Position numbers and translations under genes: made by a program
Part shown: positions 25,648-34,468 of the stretch, in pieces
How positions within the stretch are numbered: position 1 is the first letter of the stretch
Layout: the number at the start of each line of letters is the position of its first letter
DNA from: Novosphingobium sp. PhB57
Lineage (GTDB): Bacteria; Pseudomonadota; Alphaproteobacteria; Sphingomonadales; Sphingomonadaceae
NCBI RefSeq assembly: GCF_004342985.1
Contig: NZ_SMBO01000002.1
Location: forward strand, 434,001 to 498,000
DNA: 64,000 nucleotides
Direction of reading: 5' to 3'
The notes under the pieces: model-generated
Told to the model about the DNA's origin: nothing
Database searches by the model: none
The model's input: only the letters and a program-made list of their open reading frames with translations

Positions 25648-25804
25648 GGGACGTCCCGGGGGTTATACCCCGGACCCTCGATATTTCAGCTTTCTTGCGC
25701 GTTTCCTGCGGCGTGCCGGTCGGTCCCTGGAGGATGCGATGGGCGCGCCGGCGCCTGACTTCGGCCGTTTTGAAGGGGCAGGGGCAATGCTCCCCTGTTT
25801 TCCG

Positions 25805-25984
25805 TCAATCCTTGCGATCGAGTCGCGCGCGCTTGTCGCGGCGGCGCTTCAGCGAATACCAGCCCACTCCGCCGATCCCGGCGATCGCCGCGAGCCCTTT
25901 GGCAAGCGTTGAAAAGGCTGCGGAAAGAGCGCCCACGGTCACGCCCCAGAAGAGCTGCGACATGATGGCCATGAAGGTGTTCAT
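25805..25984 (-). CDS. candidate small membrane protein (59 aa)
   Basis: A 59-codon frame begins MNTFMAIMSQLFWGVTVGAL and ends with a strongly basic tail (SLKRRRDKRARLDRKD). The hydrophobic middle (about 6-43, with Gly/Ala-rich helices) could cross the membrane once or twice, and the basic tail fits the positive-inside rule. Downstream ATGs at codons 5 and 8 are alternative starts, and the ribosome binding site is weak (GGGA, about 13 bases upstream). It fills an otherwise empty gap between dut and the DUF4136 gene. I do not recognise it; composition supports a real gene, but proof is lacking. Confidence 0.5.
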   Translation of the reverse strand: MNTFMAIMSQLFWGVTVGALSAAFSTLAKGLAAIAGIGGVGWYSLKRRRDKRARLDRKD

Positions 25985-26052
25985 TAGGCGGCGAGCATTC
26001 CCGTGCGGTTGGCGGCGGTCAACCGGAGCGGCTGCGATACGGGCCGGACCGG

Positions 26053-26095
26053 CAAAAAGAAAGGACGGGCCCGCATATTTCAGCGGACCCGCCCC
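26053..26095 (-). terminator. terminator after DUF4136 gene
   Basis: On the minus strand GGCGGGTCCGC pairs with GCGGGCCCGTC (12 bp including the flanking G-C, two G-T pairs) around an eight-base loop, followed by TTTCTTTTTG. This is a good intrinsic terminator for the gene ending at 26147. Confidence 0.8.
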
Positions 26096-26146
26096 TCGGT
26101 GCCTCCCTCTTCGCAGGGGGAGCCAATCAGCTCATTTTTCTAAAGA

Positions 26147-26833
26147 TCACTTCTTTTCCGGCGCGACGGTAATGCGCACGGTCTCGCCCGAGTTCCCGGG
26201 GAAATTCGTGAACATCGATTCGACGAGGTTCGGAATGAGGTACTGCAGGTGGTTCGAAGCCGAAACGGCCTCGGCCTTGCCTTCGAACAGGCGCTGGTTG
26301 TCGGCCGCACGGTCGATCTTCAGCGTGATGCCGCTGGTGTAGACGGTGTAGGAATCCACGCCGCCATCGAAGAACGGATCGTACCAGCCATAGCGCCACG
26401 GGCCGCCCCAGCCCCAGCCGCCGCCCCAGCCACGACCGTAGTAGCCACGGCCGCCCCAGCCGCCGCCATACCACGGGCCCCAGTAGCCGCCGCCCATTGC
26501 GGGCGTCGAACGGACGCGCTCACGGCCGGTGTCGACGCCGTAGTCGAAGCGGGCGATCAGGGTTGCCTTCGAAGGATCGTCCACGGTGGCATAGCCCACC
26601 TTCTGCAGGCGATCGCTGACCAGACGGGCGTAAGTTGCGAATTCGAGGCCGCCCGCAAGCTTGGGATCGTCCGCCACGACGGCGACGGTCTGGCCGGACG
26701 GTGCCGGAAGCTGCGACTGGAAACGCGAAACGTCGGCCTTGAAGGGCGTTGCGCAGGCGGCGAGGGCCATCAGCATGAAAGCCACGGCTGCTAGCCTCAG
26801 CTTTCCGAGATGGGTTCCGGGATGTTCTGTCAT
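26147..26833 (-). CDS. DUF4136 family lipoprotein
   Basis: 228 residues with a lipoprotein signal peptide: LRLAAVAFMLMALAAC gives an acylated Cys27. The DUF4136 fold covers about 30-110 and 155-228 (TYARLVSDRLQKVGY, ATLIARFDYG, and the final SMFTNFPGNSGETVRI). Residues 113-152 are an unusual Gly/Trp/Tyr-rich stretch (repeats such as GGGWGGRGYYGRG). The family is periplasmic or outer-membrane associated and of unknown function. The ATG at 26833 is the natural start of the signal peptide. An intrinsic terminator follows. Confidence 0.88.
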   Translation of the reverse strand: MTEHPGTHLGKLRLAAVAFMLMALAACATPFKADVSRFQSQLPAPSGQTVAVVADDPKLAGGLEFATYARLVSDRLQKVGYATVDDPSKATLIARFDYGVDTGRERVRSTPAMGGGYWGPWYGGGWGGRGYYGRGWGGGWGWGGPWRYGWYDPFFDGGVDSYTVYTSGITLKIDRAADNQRLFEGKAEAVSASNHLQYLIPNLVESMFTNFPGNSGETVRITVAPEKK

Positions 26834-27036
26834 CGGTTTCACTCCACGAACCTGCCAGGTCCGAAACGCCCTTCCCAAGCGCGGCCTGTGATTCCTTGCG
26901 ACTCTGCCTTAATATCAATGCCCTGAATAGCGGTTGAATGGAGGCTAACCGGCGATAAGCCGTTTGATGTGGCCTTTGTCCATTCAGCCGTGAGTCACGG
27001 CCTGAGATCAGGGTAATCATGTAGGAAGCGCCGGCG

Positions 27037-27717
27037 ATGTTGAACAGTTCCCCCGAGACGAATTCCATCGCGATTCTCTCCGTGCAATGCGGAAAAGTCA
27101 GCCCTTTTCGCGGCGCGGACGAACCCAGCGCCATCGGCAAGCTGGCGGTGGAGGGAGCGGTTCGCGTCCGTCGGCTGGGACTGGAGGGCGACGAGCAGGC
27201 GGATCTTGCGGTCCACGGCGGGCCGGACAAGGCGATCCATCACTATCCGCACGATCACTATGCCTTCTGGCGCGACTCGATCGGCGCCCATCCGCTTCTC
27301 TCGGACTATGGCGCTTTCGGCGAGAACATCGCCACCGAGGGCCTGACCGAGGACATGATCTGCGTGGGCGATCGCTGGCGGCTGGGCACGGCCCTGGTCG
27401 AGGTCTCCCAGGGGCGGCAGCCCTGCTGGAAGCTCGATCACCGCTTCGGCGGCTCGGCCGTCAACGCCGGCGTGGTGAAGTCGCGCCGGTCGGGCTGGTA
27501 CTACCGGGTTCTGGAGGAGGGCGAAGTTGCCGCCGGGGACCGCATGGTGCTGGCCGAGCGGCCTTGGCCCGCATGGAGCGTCCGCCGGGTCTTCGGCCTG
27601 CTGATCGCCGGCGAGCACAAGAAGGACCGCGAGGGGCTGGACGCATTGGGCGAGGTAGGCGCACTCGCGGCGACGTGGATGCGGCGCCGGGCGAAGCTCC
27701 TGGGACTGGATTCCTGA
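27037..27717 (+). CDS. MOSC domain-containing protein
   Basis: 226 residues, YiiM-like. The MOSC domain is recognised from VRRLGLEGDEQADLAVHGGPDKAIHHYP, DYGAFGENIATEGLTEDMICVGDRWRLG and SQGRQPCWKLDHR, where Cys130 is the conserved residue that in MOSC proteins can take sulfur or bind molybdenum cofactor. YiiM proteins reduce N-hydroxylated compounds with electron partners; the substrate here is unknown. It diverges from the DUF4136 gene (203-bp gap) and converges on trpS. Confidence 0.88.
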   Translation: MLNSSPETNSIAILSVQCGKVSPFRGADEPSAIGKLAVEGAVRVRRLGLEGDEQADLAVHGGPDKAIHHYPHDHYAFWRDSIGAHPLLSDYGAFGENIATEGLTEDMICVGDRWRLGTALVEVSQGRQPCWKLDHRFGGSAVNAGVVKSRRSGWYYRVLEEGEVAAGDRMVLAERPWPAWSVRRVFGLLIAGEHKKDREGLDALGEVGALAATWMRRRAKLLGLDS

Positions 27718-27722
27718 GCGAA

Positions 27723-27753
27723 GCGTCGTCCCGGACCGGATCCGGGACGACGC
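27723..27753. repeat. palindrome between MOSC gene and trpS (REP-like or terminator)
   Basis: GCGTCGTCCCGGA (27723-27735) and TCCGGGACGACGC (27741-27753) form a perfect 13-bp stem with the five-base loop CCGGA. It lies six bases after the MOSC stop and ten bases beyond the trpS stop. No T-run is present on either side. Such CCGGATCCGG-type palindromes are often dispersed repeats in sphingomonad genomes, but only one copy is in this window. Confidence 0.7.
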
Positions 27754-27763
27754 CATGCTGTCC

Positions 27764-28795
27764 TCAGCGCACCAGGCCGAGCGCCTCGTAAGCCTTGTCC
27801 AGCGTCGGCACGGCGAGCGCGCGGGCCTTTTCCGAACCCTTGCGCAAGATGGCGTCGAGCGCGCCGCGGTCGCTGCGCAGTTCCACGAAGCGGGCGTTGA
27901 TCGGTGCCAGCTTTTCCACCAGCAGCTCGCCCAGCGCCGGCTTGAATTTGCCGAAGCCCTCGCCGCCGAAGTCGGACAGGACCGCCTCCATCGTGGTGCC
28001 GGCCATCACCGCATAGATGCCCACGAGGTTGCGCGCCTCGGCGCGGCCTTCGAGGCCTTCCTTTTCGGAAGGCAGCGGCTCGGGGTCGGTCTTGGCCTTC
28101 TTGACCTTCTGCATGATCGTGTCGGCATCGTCGGTCAGGTTGATGCGCGCCATGTCCGAGGGGTCGGACTTGCTCATCTTCGACGAACCATCGCGCAGCG
28201 ACATGATGCGGGCGGCCTCGGGCGGAATGATCGGCGCGGGCAGGGTGAAGACGGGGACGTCTTCCCCGTTTTCGTCCTTGGGCGCGAAGTCGTTGTTGAA
28301 CTTCTGCGCGATGTCGCGGGCGAGTTCGAGGTGCTGCTTCTGGTCCTCGCCCACGGGGACGTGAGTGGCCTGGTAGAGCAGCACGTCGGCGGCCTGGAGC
28401 ACCGGATAAGTGAACAGCGCCACCGAGGCGCCTTCGCGGTTCTTGCCCGCCTTGTCCTTCCACTGGGTCATGCGGTTCAGCCAGCCCATGCGCGCGGTGC
28501 CGTTGAGCAGCCATTGCAGTTCGGCATGCTGGGGAACCTGGGTCTGGTTGAACAGGATCGAGCGGTCGGGATCGACGCCGCAGGCGACCAGGGCCGCGAC
28601 CATCTCGCGCGTGTTGGCGGAGAGGGTGGCCGGGTCGTGCGGCATGGAAATCGCGTGGAGATCGGCCAGGAAGTAGAGGCTGTCACCGCCCTGCGCGGCG
28701 ACTTCGTCCTGCATCGAGACCCAATTGCGGATCGCACCGAGATAGTTGCCGAGATGCAGGTTGCCGGTGGGCTGGATGCCGGAGACGATACGCAT
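27764..28795 (-). CDS. trpS: tryptophan--tRNA ligase
   Basis: 343 residues, a class I aminoacyl-tRNA synthetase that charges tRNA-Trp. The HIGH-like motif is [16 protein letters not shown] at the N-terminus, [12 protein letters not shown] and [13 protein letters not shown] are typical TrpRS segments, and the KMSKS loop is [11 protein letters not shown]. Length is normal. It lies downstream of murJ on the same strand across 309 bases without a gene. Confidence 0.97.
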   Translation of the reverse strand: MRIVSGIQPTGNLHLGNYLGAIRNWVSMQDEVAAQGGDSLYFLADLHAISMPHDPATLSANTREMVAALVACGVDPDRSILFNQTQVPQHAELQWLLNGTARMGWLNRMTQWKDKAGKNREGASVALFTYPVLQAADVLLYQATHVPVGEDQKQHLELARDIAQKFNNDFAPKDENGEDVPVFTLPAPIIPPEAARIMSLRDGSSKMSKSDPSDMARINLTDDADTIMQKVKKAKTDPEPLPSEKEGLEGRAEARNLVGIYAVMAGTTMEAVLSDFGGEGFGKFKPALGELLVEKLAPINARFVELRSDRGALDAILRKGSEKARALAVPTLDKAYEALGLVR

Positions 28796-29104
28796 GGACG
28801 CGTCCTTCGCGAGTTGTGAGTGGTCGGGGATCTAAAGGTGCGCCCGGGAGGGCGCCGATGCAGGCGGTGTCGGCGCGGCAGGCGCGCCCCGGTTCAGCGC
28901 GTCTTGCGCGCAGCGCCCCCCCATCGCCACGAGAGGCGACGGGATTCGGCAGACTTCGTGTGCGAAAGGCCGTGCATGGGCAGGGCTCATAGCACAGCTT
29001 TGCCGGGATGGAAGAGGGGGCCTCGGTCCCGGCGCGCCGCTGCTTGCCCGCGGGCGGCGGCGCTGGATTCGCGGATGCTGCGGCCCAGGGCGCCCATCGC
29101 CGGC
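28796..29104. other. intergenic region between murJ and trpS
   Basis: 309 bases, strongly GC-rich and with several short GC inverted repeats, but no convincing gene, terminator or clear promoter. Open frames here lack ribosome binding sites and look like chance. It presumably holds the trpS promoter and leader. Confidence 0.5.
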
Positions 29105-30673
29105 TCAGCCAGCCTTGCGGCGGCGCAGCAGGGCGAGATCGTCTCGCGTGAAGGCGCCGGTCGCCAGGGTCGCCAGCGCATAGACCAAGCCGCCCGCCGA
29201 AACGAGCGCGGCCAGCGCGAGACCGCGCACCAGCCAGGTGCCGTGGAGATAAGGTGTCAGCAGGTCCTGCCCGAACCAGAGCACCACGCCCATCGCTCCG
29301 GCCGCAAGTGCAAGGCGCGGGGCGCGGCGCTTCAGGCGGGCATCGGACTGGAAATGCCCGCGCTTCACCAGCGTCCAGTAGAGCATAGCGACATTGGCGG
29401 TGGAGGCGATCGCGGTCGCCAGCGGCGGGCCCATGTGCTGCAGCGGCACGATCAGCGCGAGGTTGAGGACGAGGTTCACCGCCATCGACATCATCGCGTA
29501 GCGCACCGGCGTTTTCGTGTCCTGCCGGGCGTAGAAGCCGGGGGTGAGCACTTTCACGAGGATATAGCTGGGCAGGCCGATCGAGAAGGCGGCGAGTGCC
29601 TCCGCCGTGCGCGCCACGTCCACGGCGTCGAACTTGCCGTAGCCGAACAGCGCGGCGGCGATCGGCTGGCCGCAGACGATCAGGGCGACCGCCGCGGGCA
29701 GGGTGAGCAGCAGGGCCAGTTCCATGCCGCGGTTCTGGGTATCCATCGCCGCGGCCTCGTCACCGCCGCCAAGCTGGCGCGAGATCGTCGGCAGCAGCAC
29801 GGTGCCCAGGCCGATGCCGATCAGGCCGAGGGGAAGCTGGTTCAGGCGGTCGGCCATGTAGATGTAAGTGACCGAGCCGTGCGCCAGCAGCGAGGCGGCG
29901 AGCGCAGTGGAAATCACGAGGTTGATCTGGACGGCACCAGCGCCGGCCGCCGCGGGCAGGATCAGCTTCATCAGCTGCTTCACGTCGGCATTCCACACCG
30001 GCATGCGCAGGCGCATCGACACGCCGTTCGCGCGGCAGGCCCACATCAGCCAGAGCAACTGGAGCGCGCCGGACACCGAGACGCCGATGGCCTGGTTACG
30101 CGCGGTCACCAGCGCATCGGCGGAATGGAAGCCCAGCAGCGCCACGATCAGCGTCAGGTTCAGCAGGATCGGTGCGGCCGCATTGACCCAGAACTTGTTC
30201 AGCGAATTGAGGATGCCGCCCAGAAGCGAGACCAGGCTGATGAGCGCCAGATAGGGAATCGTCAGGCGGCTGAGCTGCACCGCGAAAGCGAACTGCTCCT
30301 GCGAAACGCCGTTGAAATTGCCCGAAAGCAGGAACGTCACCGGCCATGCGAAGACTTCCAGCACCAGCGTCATCGCCAGCAGGATGGGCAGGAGCACGGC
30401 GAGCGCCTGTTCGGCGAAGGCGATCCCGGCGGGCAGGCCCGGACCGTCCCGGTTGGCGACCTTCTGGTTGAACATCGGGATGAAGGCCGAAGCGAAGGCC
30501 CCTTCCGCGAAGAGGGCGCGGAACATGTTGGGCAGGCGGAAGGCGATCAGGAAGGCGTCCGAGGCGAAGCCTGCCCCCACGAAGCGGGCGAACAGGCTGT
30601 CGCGGACCAGACCGAGCACGCGGCTGGCCAGAGTGAGGCCGCCGACACTGGCGAGCGCCTTGGTAAGGTTCAT
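29105..30673 (-). CDS. murJ: lipid II flippase MurJ
   Basis: 522 residues with about 14 transmembrane helices (MOP superfamily, MviN). It begins MNLTKALASVGGLTLASRVLGLVRD, and shows the conserved DAFLIAFRLPNMFRALFAEGAFASAFIP segment with the essential arginine. MurJ flips the lipid II peptidoglycan precursor across the inner membrane. The ATG at 30673 was chosen at the family start. It lies downstream of secB and upstream of trpS on the same strand. Confidence 0.96.
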   Translation of the reverse strand: MNLTKALASVGGLTLASRVLGLVRDSLFARFVGAGFASDAFLIAFRLPNMFRALFAEGAFASAFIPMFNQKVANRDGPGLPAGIAFAEQALAVLLPILLAMTLVLEVFAWPVTFLLSGNFNGVSQEQFAFAVQLSRLTIPYLALISLVSLLGGILNSLNKFWVNAAAPILLNLTLIVALLGFHSADALVTARNQAIGVSVSGALQLLWLMWACRANGVSMRLRMPVWNADVKQLMKLILPAAAGAGAVQINLVISTALAASLLAHGSVTYIYMADRLNQLPLGLIGIGLGTVLLPTISRQLGGGDEAAAMDTQNRGMELALLLTLPAAVALIVCGQPIAAALFGYGKFDAVDVARTAEALAAFSIGLPSYILVKVLTPGFYARQDTKTPVRYAMMSMAVNLVLNLALIVPLQHMGPPLATAIASTANVAMLYWTLVKRGHFQSDARLKRRAPRLALAAGAMGVVLWFGQDLLTPYLHGTWLVRGLALAALVSAGGLVYALATLATGAFTRDDLALLRRRKAG

Positions 30674-30812
30674 GCCCGGAACTTCCCGATGATCGCCTTG
30701 GTCCCGGTTCCAGAAATGCCGGTCCCGGAAAAACCAACGGCCCACGTCTCCAGGTCGGAGGCGCGGGCCGATAGTGCAGAAACGCGCGTCATGCGCCTTT
30801 CAAGCTGTGGCC

Positions 30813-31325
30813 TCAGGCGTGGCCGACCGGCTCGCCCTGGGCGGCGTCGGCCTGCTGCTGCGCCTGGATCTGCTGGATGTAGAGACCGTTGAAGTCGATC
30901 GGCTCCAGCATCAGCGGCGCGAAGCCGGCATCGCGCACGGCGTCGGCAACGACGCGGCGGGCGAAGGGGAACAGGATGCGCGGGGCTTCGGCGTAGAGGA
31001 ACGCGTGGGCCTGGCTCTCTTCCAGGTTACGCATGCCGACGAGGGCGGCATAAGCGAGATCGACCACGAAAGCGGTGCCCTGCGGGCCCTTCGAGGCGCA
31101 AGTGATCTTCAGTTCGACTTCATGCACTTCGCCGTCGATCTGGCGGGCGCCGATGTTGAACTGCACTTCGATCTGCGGCTCGTCCTGCCAGGAGAAGCTC
31201 TGCGGTGCGTTCGGATTCTCGACCGAAAGGTCCTTGACGTACTGCGAGATGACGCCGGCGGCCGGCGCGGAATCCTCGCCGTTGCCGAGGTTGAGATCGG
31301 AGATGACGTTGCCTTCGTCGGCCAT
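30813..31325 (-). CDS. secB: protein-export chaperone SecB
   Basis: 170 residues. SecB forms tetramers that keep preproteins unfolded and hands them to SecA. Typical segments are GVISQYVKDLSVENPNAP, PQIEVQFNIGARQI, VDLAYAALVGMRN and the SecA-binding and peptide-groove part LFPFARRVVADAVRDAGFAPLMLEPIDFNGLY. The N-terminal acidic tail (MADEGNVISDLN) and the Gln/Ala-rich C-terminus are usual for alphaproteobacteria. It diverges from timA, an arrangement conserved in the class. Confidence 0.97.
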   Translation of the reverse strand: MADEGNVISDLNLGNGEDSAPAAGVISQYVKDLSVENPNAPQSFSWQDEPQIEVQFNIGARQIDGEVHEVELKITCASKGPQGTAFVVDLAYAALVGMRNLEESQAHAFLYAEAPRILFPFARRVVADAVRDAGFAPLMLEPIDFNGLYIQQIQAQQQADAAQGEPVGHA

Positions 31326-31736
31326 TTGGTGATTCCCGATAAATTGGCCCGTTACGGGCGCACGGATTGAAGTCTGGCCGCGCGCCTAAAGCATTTTGCG
31401 GGCCGGTGGAACACCCGAGAAGGGGTAAATTGTTGCAAACCGCCCTTGAGCGGGGGTGCAAAGGCACGCCGCCGGCCGATTCGCAGGCATAGCGGCATAA
31501 CCGGGCATAGGGCGCGCGCGGGGGCGGCGCAGGGAGGACAGGGAACGCTTGCGGGCCGGGGGCGTTGGTCCGGTTGTAGCACTCGTAACGGCGGAAAAAT
31601 CCCAGATACCGTTGCTCACGCGTTGTTCATTTGAAAACCGTACCTATCTGGGTCTATGATGGCGCCTTCGGGCGGATGGCGTGAAACGCTCCACCCGTAT
31701 CCCAGAAGCGTCCAACACAAGGATGGACAAAGGAAC
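31326..31736. other. secB-timA divergent intergenic region
   Basis: 411 bases with no convincing gene. The timA promoter listed at 31631-31660 lies here. A T-poor, GC-rich middle (31450-31570) separates it from the secB side, for which I could not pick a promoter. Confidence 0.5.
31631..31660 (+). promoter_or_regulatory. sigma-70-like promoter of timA
   Basis: TTGAAA at 31631-31636 and TATGAT at 31655-31660 are separated by 18 bases; each matches five of six consensus positions. Transcription from here would start near 31667 and give a leader of about 70 bases before the GTG at 31737. This also argues against the upstream in-frame ATG at 31656, which lies within the promoter. Confidence 0.6.
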
Positions 31737-32447
31737 GTGACACCGGAAATCGTGATCCTGGCCATGATCGCAGCCTTCCTTGGCCTGCGGCTCTATTCGG
31801 TACTCGGCCGCCGCGCCGAGCATGAGGAAGAGCCGATCCAGGGGCGCTTCGAAGGCCGCCAGGGCCAGCCCGGTGCGCCGCGCGTCCCTGCCCCCAAGGC
31901 GGACGGCAAGCCCGATGCGAAGGGCGATGCCAAGGGAGACGAACGCGGCCGGGTCGGCCAGCCCCAGCGCCTGCGCGAAAGGCCGCTTGCGCCGCCCTCC
32001 GTGGAACGCGGCCTGGCGGAGATTTCCGGCGCGGATCGTCGTTTCGACGCTTATGCTTTCCTGGAAGGCGCGCGCAGTGCCTATCGCCTGATCCTGGAGT
32101 CGTTCTGGAAGGGCGACAAGGCCGAGCTTCGCGCCCTCTGCGAAGGCGATGTGTATGACAGCTTCGCCGCCGCGATCGACGCGCGTGTTGCTGCCGGCGA
32201 GACCATGGACAACCGCCTCATCCGTATCGAGGATGTCGCGATCGTCTCGGCCGGGGTGGAAAGCGGCCTTGCCCGCATCACCTTGCGCTTCCGCTCCGAT
32301 ATCGCTGCCGTCACGCGCGACGCCGAAGGCCATGTGATCGCCGGTTCGCTCGACGATGCGATCGAGGCGGTGGACGTCTGGACCTTCAGCCGTCAGCTCA
32401 ATTCGTCCGGTCCCGACTGGCTGCTCGACGAAACCGACGCCGGTTGA
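31737..32447 (+). CDS. timA: Tim44/TimA family putative adaptor protein
   Basis: 236 residues: an N-terminal transmembrane anchor (EIVILAMIAAFLGLRLYSVLG), a charged linker rich in Lys, Asp and Gly (about 40-90), and a C-terminal Tim44-like domain (FLEGARSAYRLILESFWKGD to TFSRQLNSSGPDWLLDET). In mitochondria Tim44 links the translocase to Hsp70; bacterial TimA is an inner-membrane protein of unclear role. The GTG start follows an AGGA site by a short spacer. It diverges from secB and precedes mltA. Confidence 0.92.
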   Translation: MTPEIVILAMIAAFLGLRLYSVLGRRAEHEEEPIQGRFEGRQGQPGAPRVPAPKADGKPDAKGDAKGDERGRVGQPQRLRERPLAPPSVERGLAEISGADRRFDAYAFLEGARSAYRLILESFWKGDKAELRALCEGDVYDSFAAAIDARVAAGETMDNRLIRIEDVAIVSAGVESGLARITLRFRSDIAAVTRDAEGHVIAGSLDDAIEAVDVWTFSRQLNSSGPDWLLDETDAG

Positions 32448-32561
32448 TCGCCCCGCGCGGTTGATTTCGCGCCGATGATCCCACAAGGATCGACAGGCCG
32501 GGCCGAAAGGTCCGGCCTTGTTGTTATCAGGTTTCGGAGATCGATTTTGCGGGGAGGGAGC

Positions 32562-33818
32562 GTGTCGCGCCATCGGGAGTCGCGTTTTCCATGGCGCCGT
32601 ATATCTGCCTTCGTATTGCCGGCGCTGCTGGCCGCCTGCGTGCAGGTCGTGCCCGGGCCCAAGGGGCCTTCGCGTCCGCCCGCCCGGCCGCCGGCACAGC
32701 AACCCCGACCGACCGCCCCGGCCCAACCGGCTGTGCCGCAGCCCGCCAGCGCTGTCGCTGCCGGGGTCAAGCAAGGGCCTTCGGTTTCTTCGCTGCCGAT
32801 GAACGCGACCGATGCCGCCGCGGCGCTGGCCTCGTTCCGCGAAAGCTGCCCGCGCGTCACCGTGCGCGCCGATGCGAGCGGGCTGACTCGTCCGGCCGAC
32901 TGGCGCCAGGCCTGTGCCGCCGCTGCGGCGTGGAGCGGCAAACCGGCCGCGCAGTTCTTCGCCGCCTATTTCGAAACCGCACGCGTGGGTGACGGCAAGG
33001 GCTTTGCCACCGGCTATTTCGAGCCGGAGATCGCCGGCTCCCGCTTGCCCGTTCCAGGCTATGCCGTCCCGGTCTATTCGATGCCGGGCGATCTGGTGCG
33101 CGCGAAGGCGGGCGATGCCGCGCCGACCTCCAGCGGGCGGATGCCGCTGGGGCGCTACGATGTCAGCGGTGTCTTCGTGCCCTATTACGACCGCGCCGCC
33201 ATCGAGCAGGGCGTGCTCGCGGGCAAGGGGCTGGAGATCGCCTGGGTCGCGGATCCGATCGAGTTCTTCTTTCTCCAGGTCCAGGGATCGGGCCGCCTGC
33301 GCGCGCCGGACGGCAGCGTGATGCGGATCGGTTATGCCGGGCAGAATGGCCTGCCCTATACCGGGATCGGCGGCGTCATGCGCGATCGCGGCCTCGTTGG
33401 TTCGGCGCCGGGGCAATATTCGGGATCGATGCAGGGCATCATCCAATATATCCACGACCGGCCCGCCGATGGCGCGGCGCTGATGCGCGAGAACAAGTCG
33501 TGGGTGTTCTTCAAGGAACTCAAGGGCGATGGTCCGCTCGGCGCGCTGAACGTGCCGGTGCGTGCCCATGCCTCGGTGGCGGCCGACCCGCGCTTCGTGC
33601 CGCTGGGCGCTCCGGTGTGGCTGCGGCTGGACCGGCGCGAGGCGACCGGCCTGTGGGTGGCGCAGGACACCGGCGGGGCGATCAAGGGCGCCAACCGCTT
33701 CGACACGTTCTGGGGCTCGGGTGAGCAGGCGCGGCTTACCGCCGGTGGGATGAGCGGCCGGGGCGAGGCGCTGATCCTGGTGCCGAAGGGCACCCTGTCG
33801 CGCCTCGGCGTGCGGTAG
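32562..33818 (+). CDS. mltA: membrane-bound lytic murein transglycosylase A
   Basis: 418 residues with a lipoprotein signal (lipobox LLAAC, Cys26), a Pro-rich linker (30-80) and the MltA domain followed by the 3D domain. Visible features are FETARVGDGKGFATGYFEPEI and the catalytic-Asp region WVAQDTGGAIKGANRFDTFWG. It cleaves the glycan strand to 1,6-anhydromuramyl products at the outer membrane. The GTG start at 32562 follows a strong GGGAGG site. It lies between timA and smr on the same strand; the timA-mltA-smr order is common in alphaproteobacteria. Confidence 0.94.
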   Translation: MSRHRESRFPWRRISAFVLPALLAACVQVVPGPKGPSRPPARPPAQQPRPTAPAQPAVPQPASAVAAGVKQGPSVSSLPMNATDAAAALASFRESCPRVTVRADASGLTRPADWRQACAAAAAWSGKPAAQFFAAYFETARVGDGKGFATGYFEPEIAGSRLPVPGYAVPVYSMPGDLVRAKAGDAAPTSSGRMPLGRYDVSGVFVPYYDRAAIEQGVLAGKGLEIAWVADPIEFFFLQVQGSGRLRAPDGSVMRIGYAGQNGLPYTGIGGVMRDRGLVGSAPGQYSGSMQGIIQYIHDRPADGAALMRENKSWVFFKELKGDGPLGALNVPVRAHASVAADPRFVPLGAPVWLRLDRREATGLWVAQDTGGAIKGANRFDTFWGSGEQARLTAGGMSGRGEALILVPKGTLSRLGVR

Positions 33819-33825
33819 AACGGCG

Positions 33826-34407
33826 ATGCGGCGACCGGGGCGGCGACTGACAGCGGATGAAGCGGAAATCTGGGCGCAAGTCGCCCGGACCGTGACGCCG
33901 CTCGAAAAGCGCAGGCCCGTCGCCATTCCCACGGCTCTCATGGCGGCACCGGTGCGGACGGTGGTGCTTCCGCCCGCCTCTCCGCCCAAGAAAGTGAAAG
34001 GCCGGATACCGGCTCCCCTGCCGCCGAAGCCGGTTGCGACCAAGCCGAAGGCGGACGCGCCGCTGCACCTCGATGGCTCGTGGGAAAAGCGCATTTCCAA
34101 GGGGACGCTGGTTCCCGACTTCAGCCTGGACCTTCACGGTTCCAACCTCGACCAGGCCTATGTGCGGCTGATGCACGGGCTCACGCAGGCGAAGGCCATG
34201 GGCGCGCGGGTCGTGCTGATCGTCACGGGCAAGCCCCGGCCGGTCGATGCGATGGACCGCGCCACTGCGCGGGGCGCGATCCGCGCCAAGATCACGGACT
34301 GGCTCGCAGCCAGCGACCACGCGCTCGACATCGTCGCCATCCGCGGCGCGCACCGCCGCCACGGCGGACAAGGGGCGATCTACGTCGTTCTCAAGAAACG
34401 CAGGTAG
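33826..34407 (+). CDS. Smr/MutS domain-containing protein
   Basis: 193 residues: a Pro/Lys-rich N-terminal half without obvious fold and a C-terminal Smr domain with the diagnostic LDLHGSNLDQAY (LDxHG) and the GKP...HRRHGGQGAIYVVLKKR end. Smr domains are nicking nucleases, on DNA or RNA; the physiological role of stand-alone members is unclear. It starts seven bases after mltA and is co-transcribed. It converges on aroC with 61 bases between. Confidence 0.92.
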   Translation: MRRPGRRLTADEAEIWAQVARTVTPLEKRRPVAIPTALMAAPVRTVVLPPASPPKKVKGRIPAPLPPKPVATKPKADAPLHLDGSWEKRISKGTLVPDFSLDLHGSNLDQAYVRLMHGLTQAKAMGARVVLIVTGKPRPVDAMDRATARGAIRAKITDWLAASDHALDIVAIRGAHRRHGGQGAIYVVLKKRR

Positions 34408-34468
34408 CGTTCGCAGGCGGCGTCCCGAGGTTCAGGAACGCCTGCTCAGCGCCGGCAGATCGGCCCGA

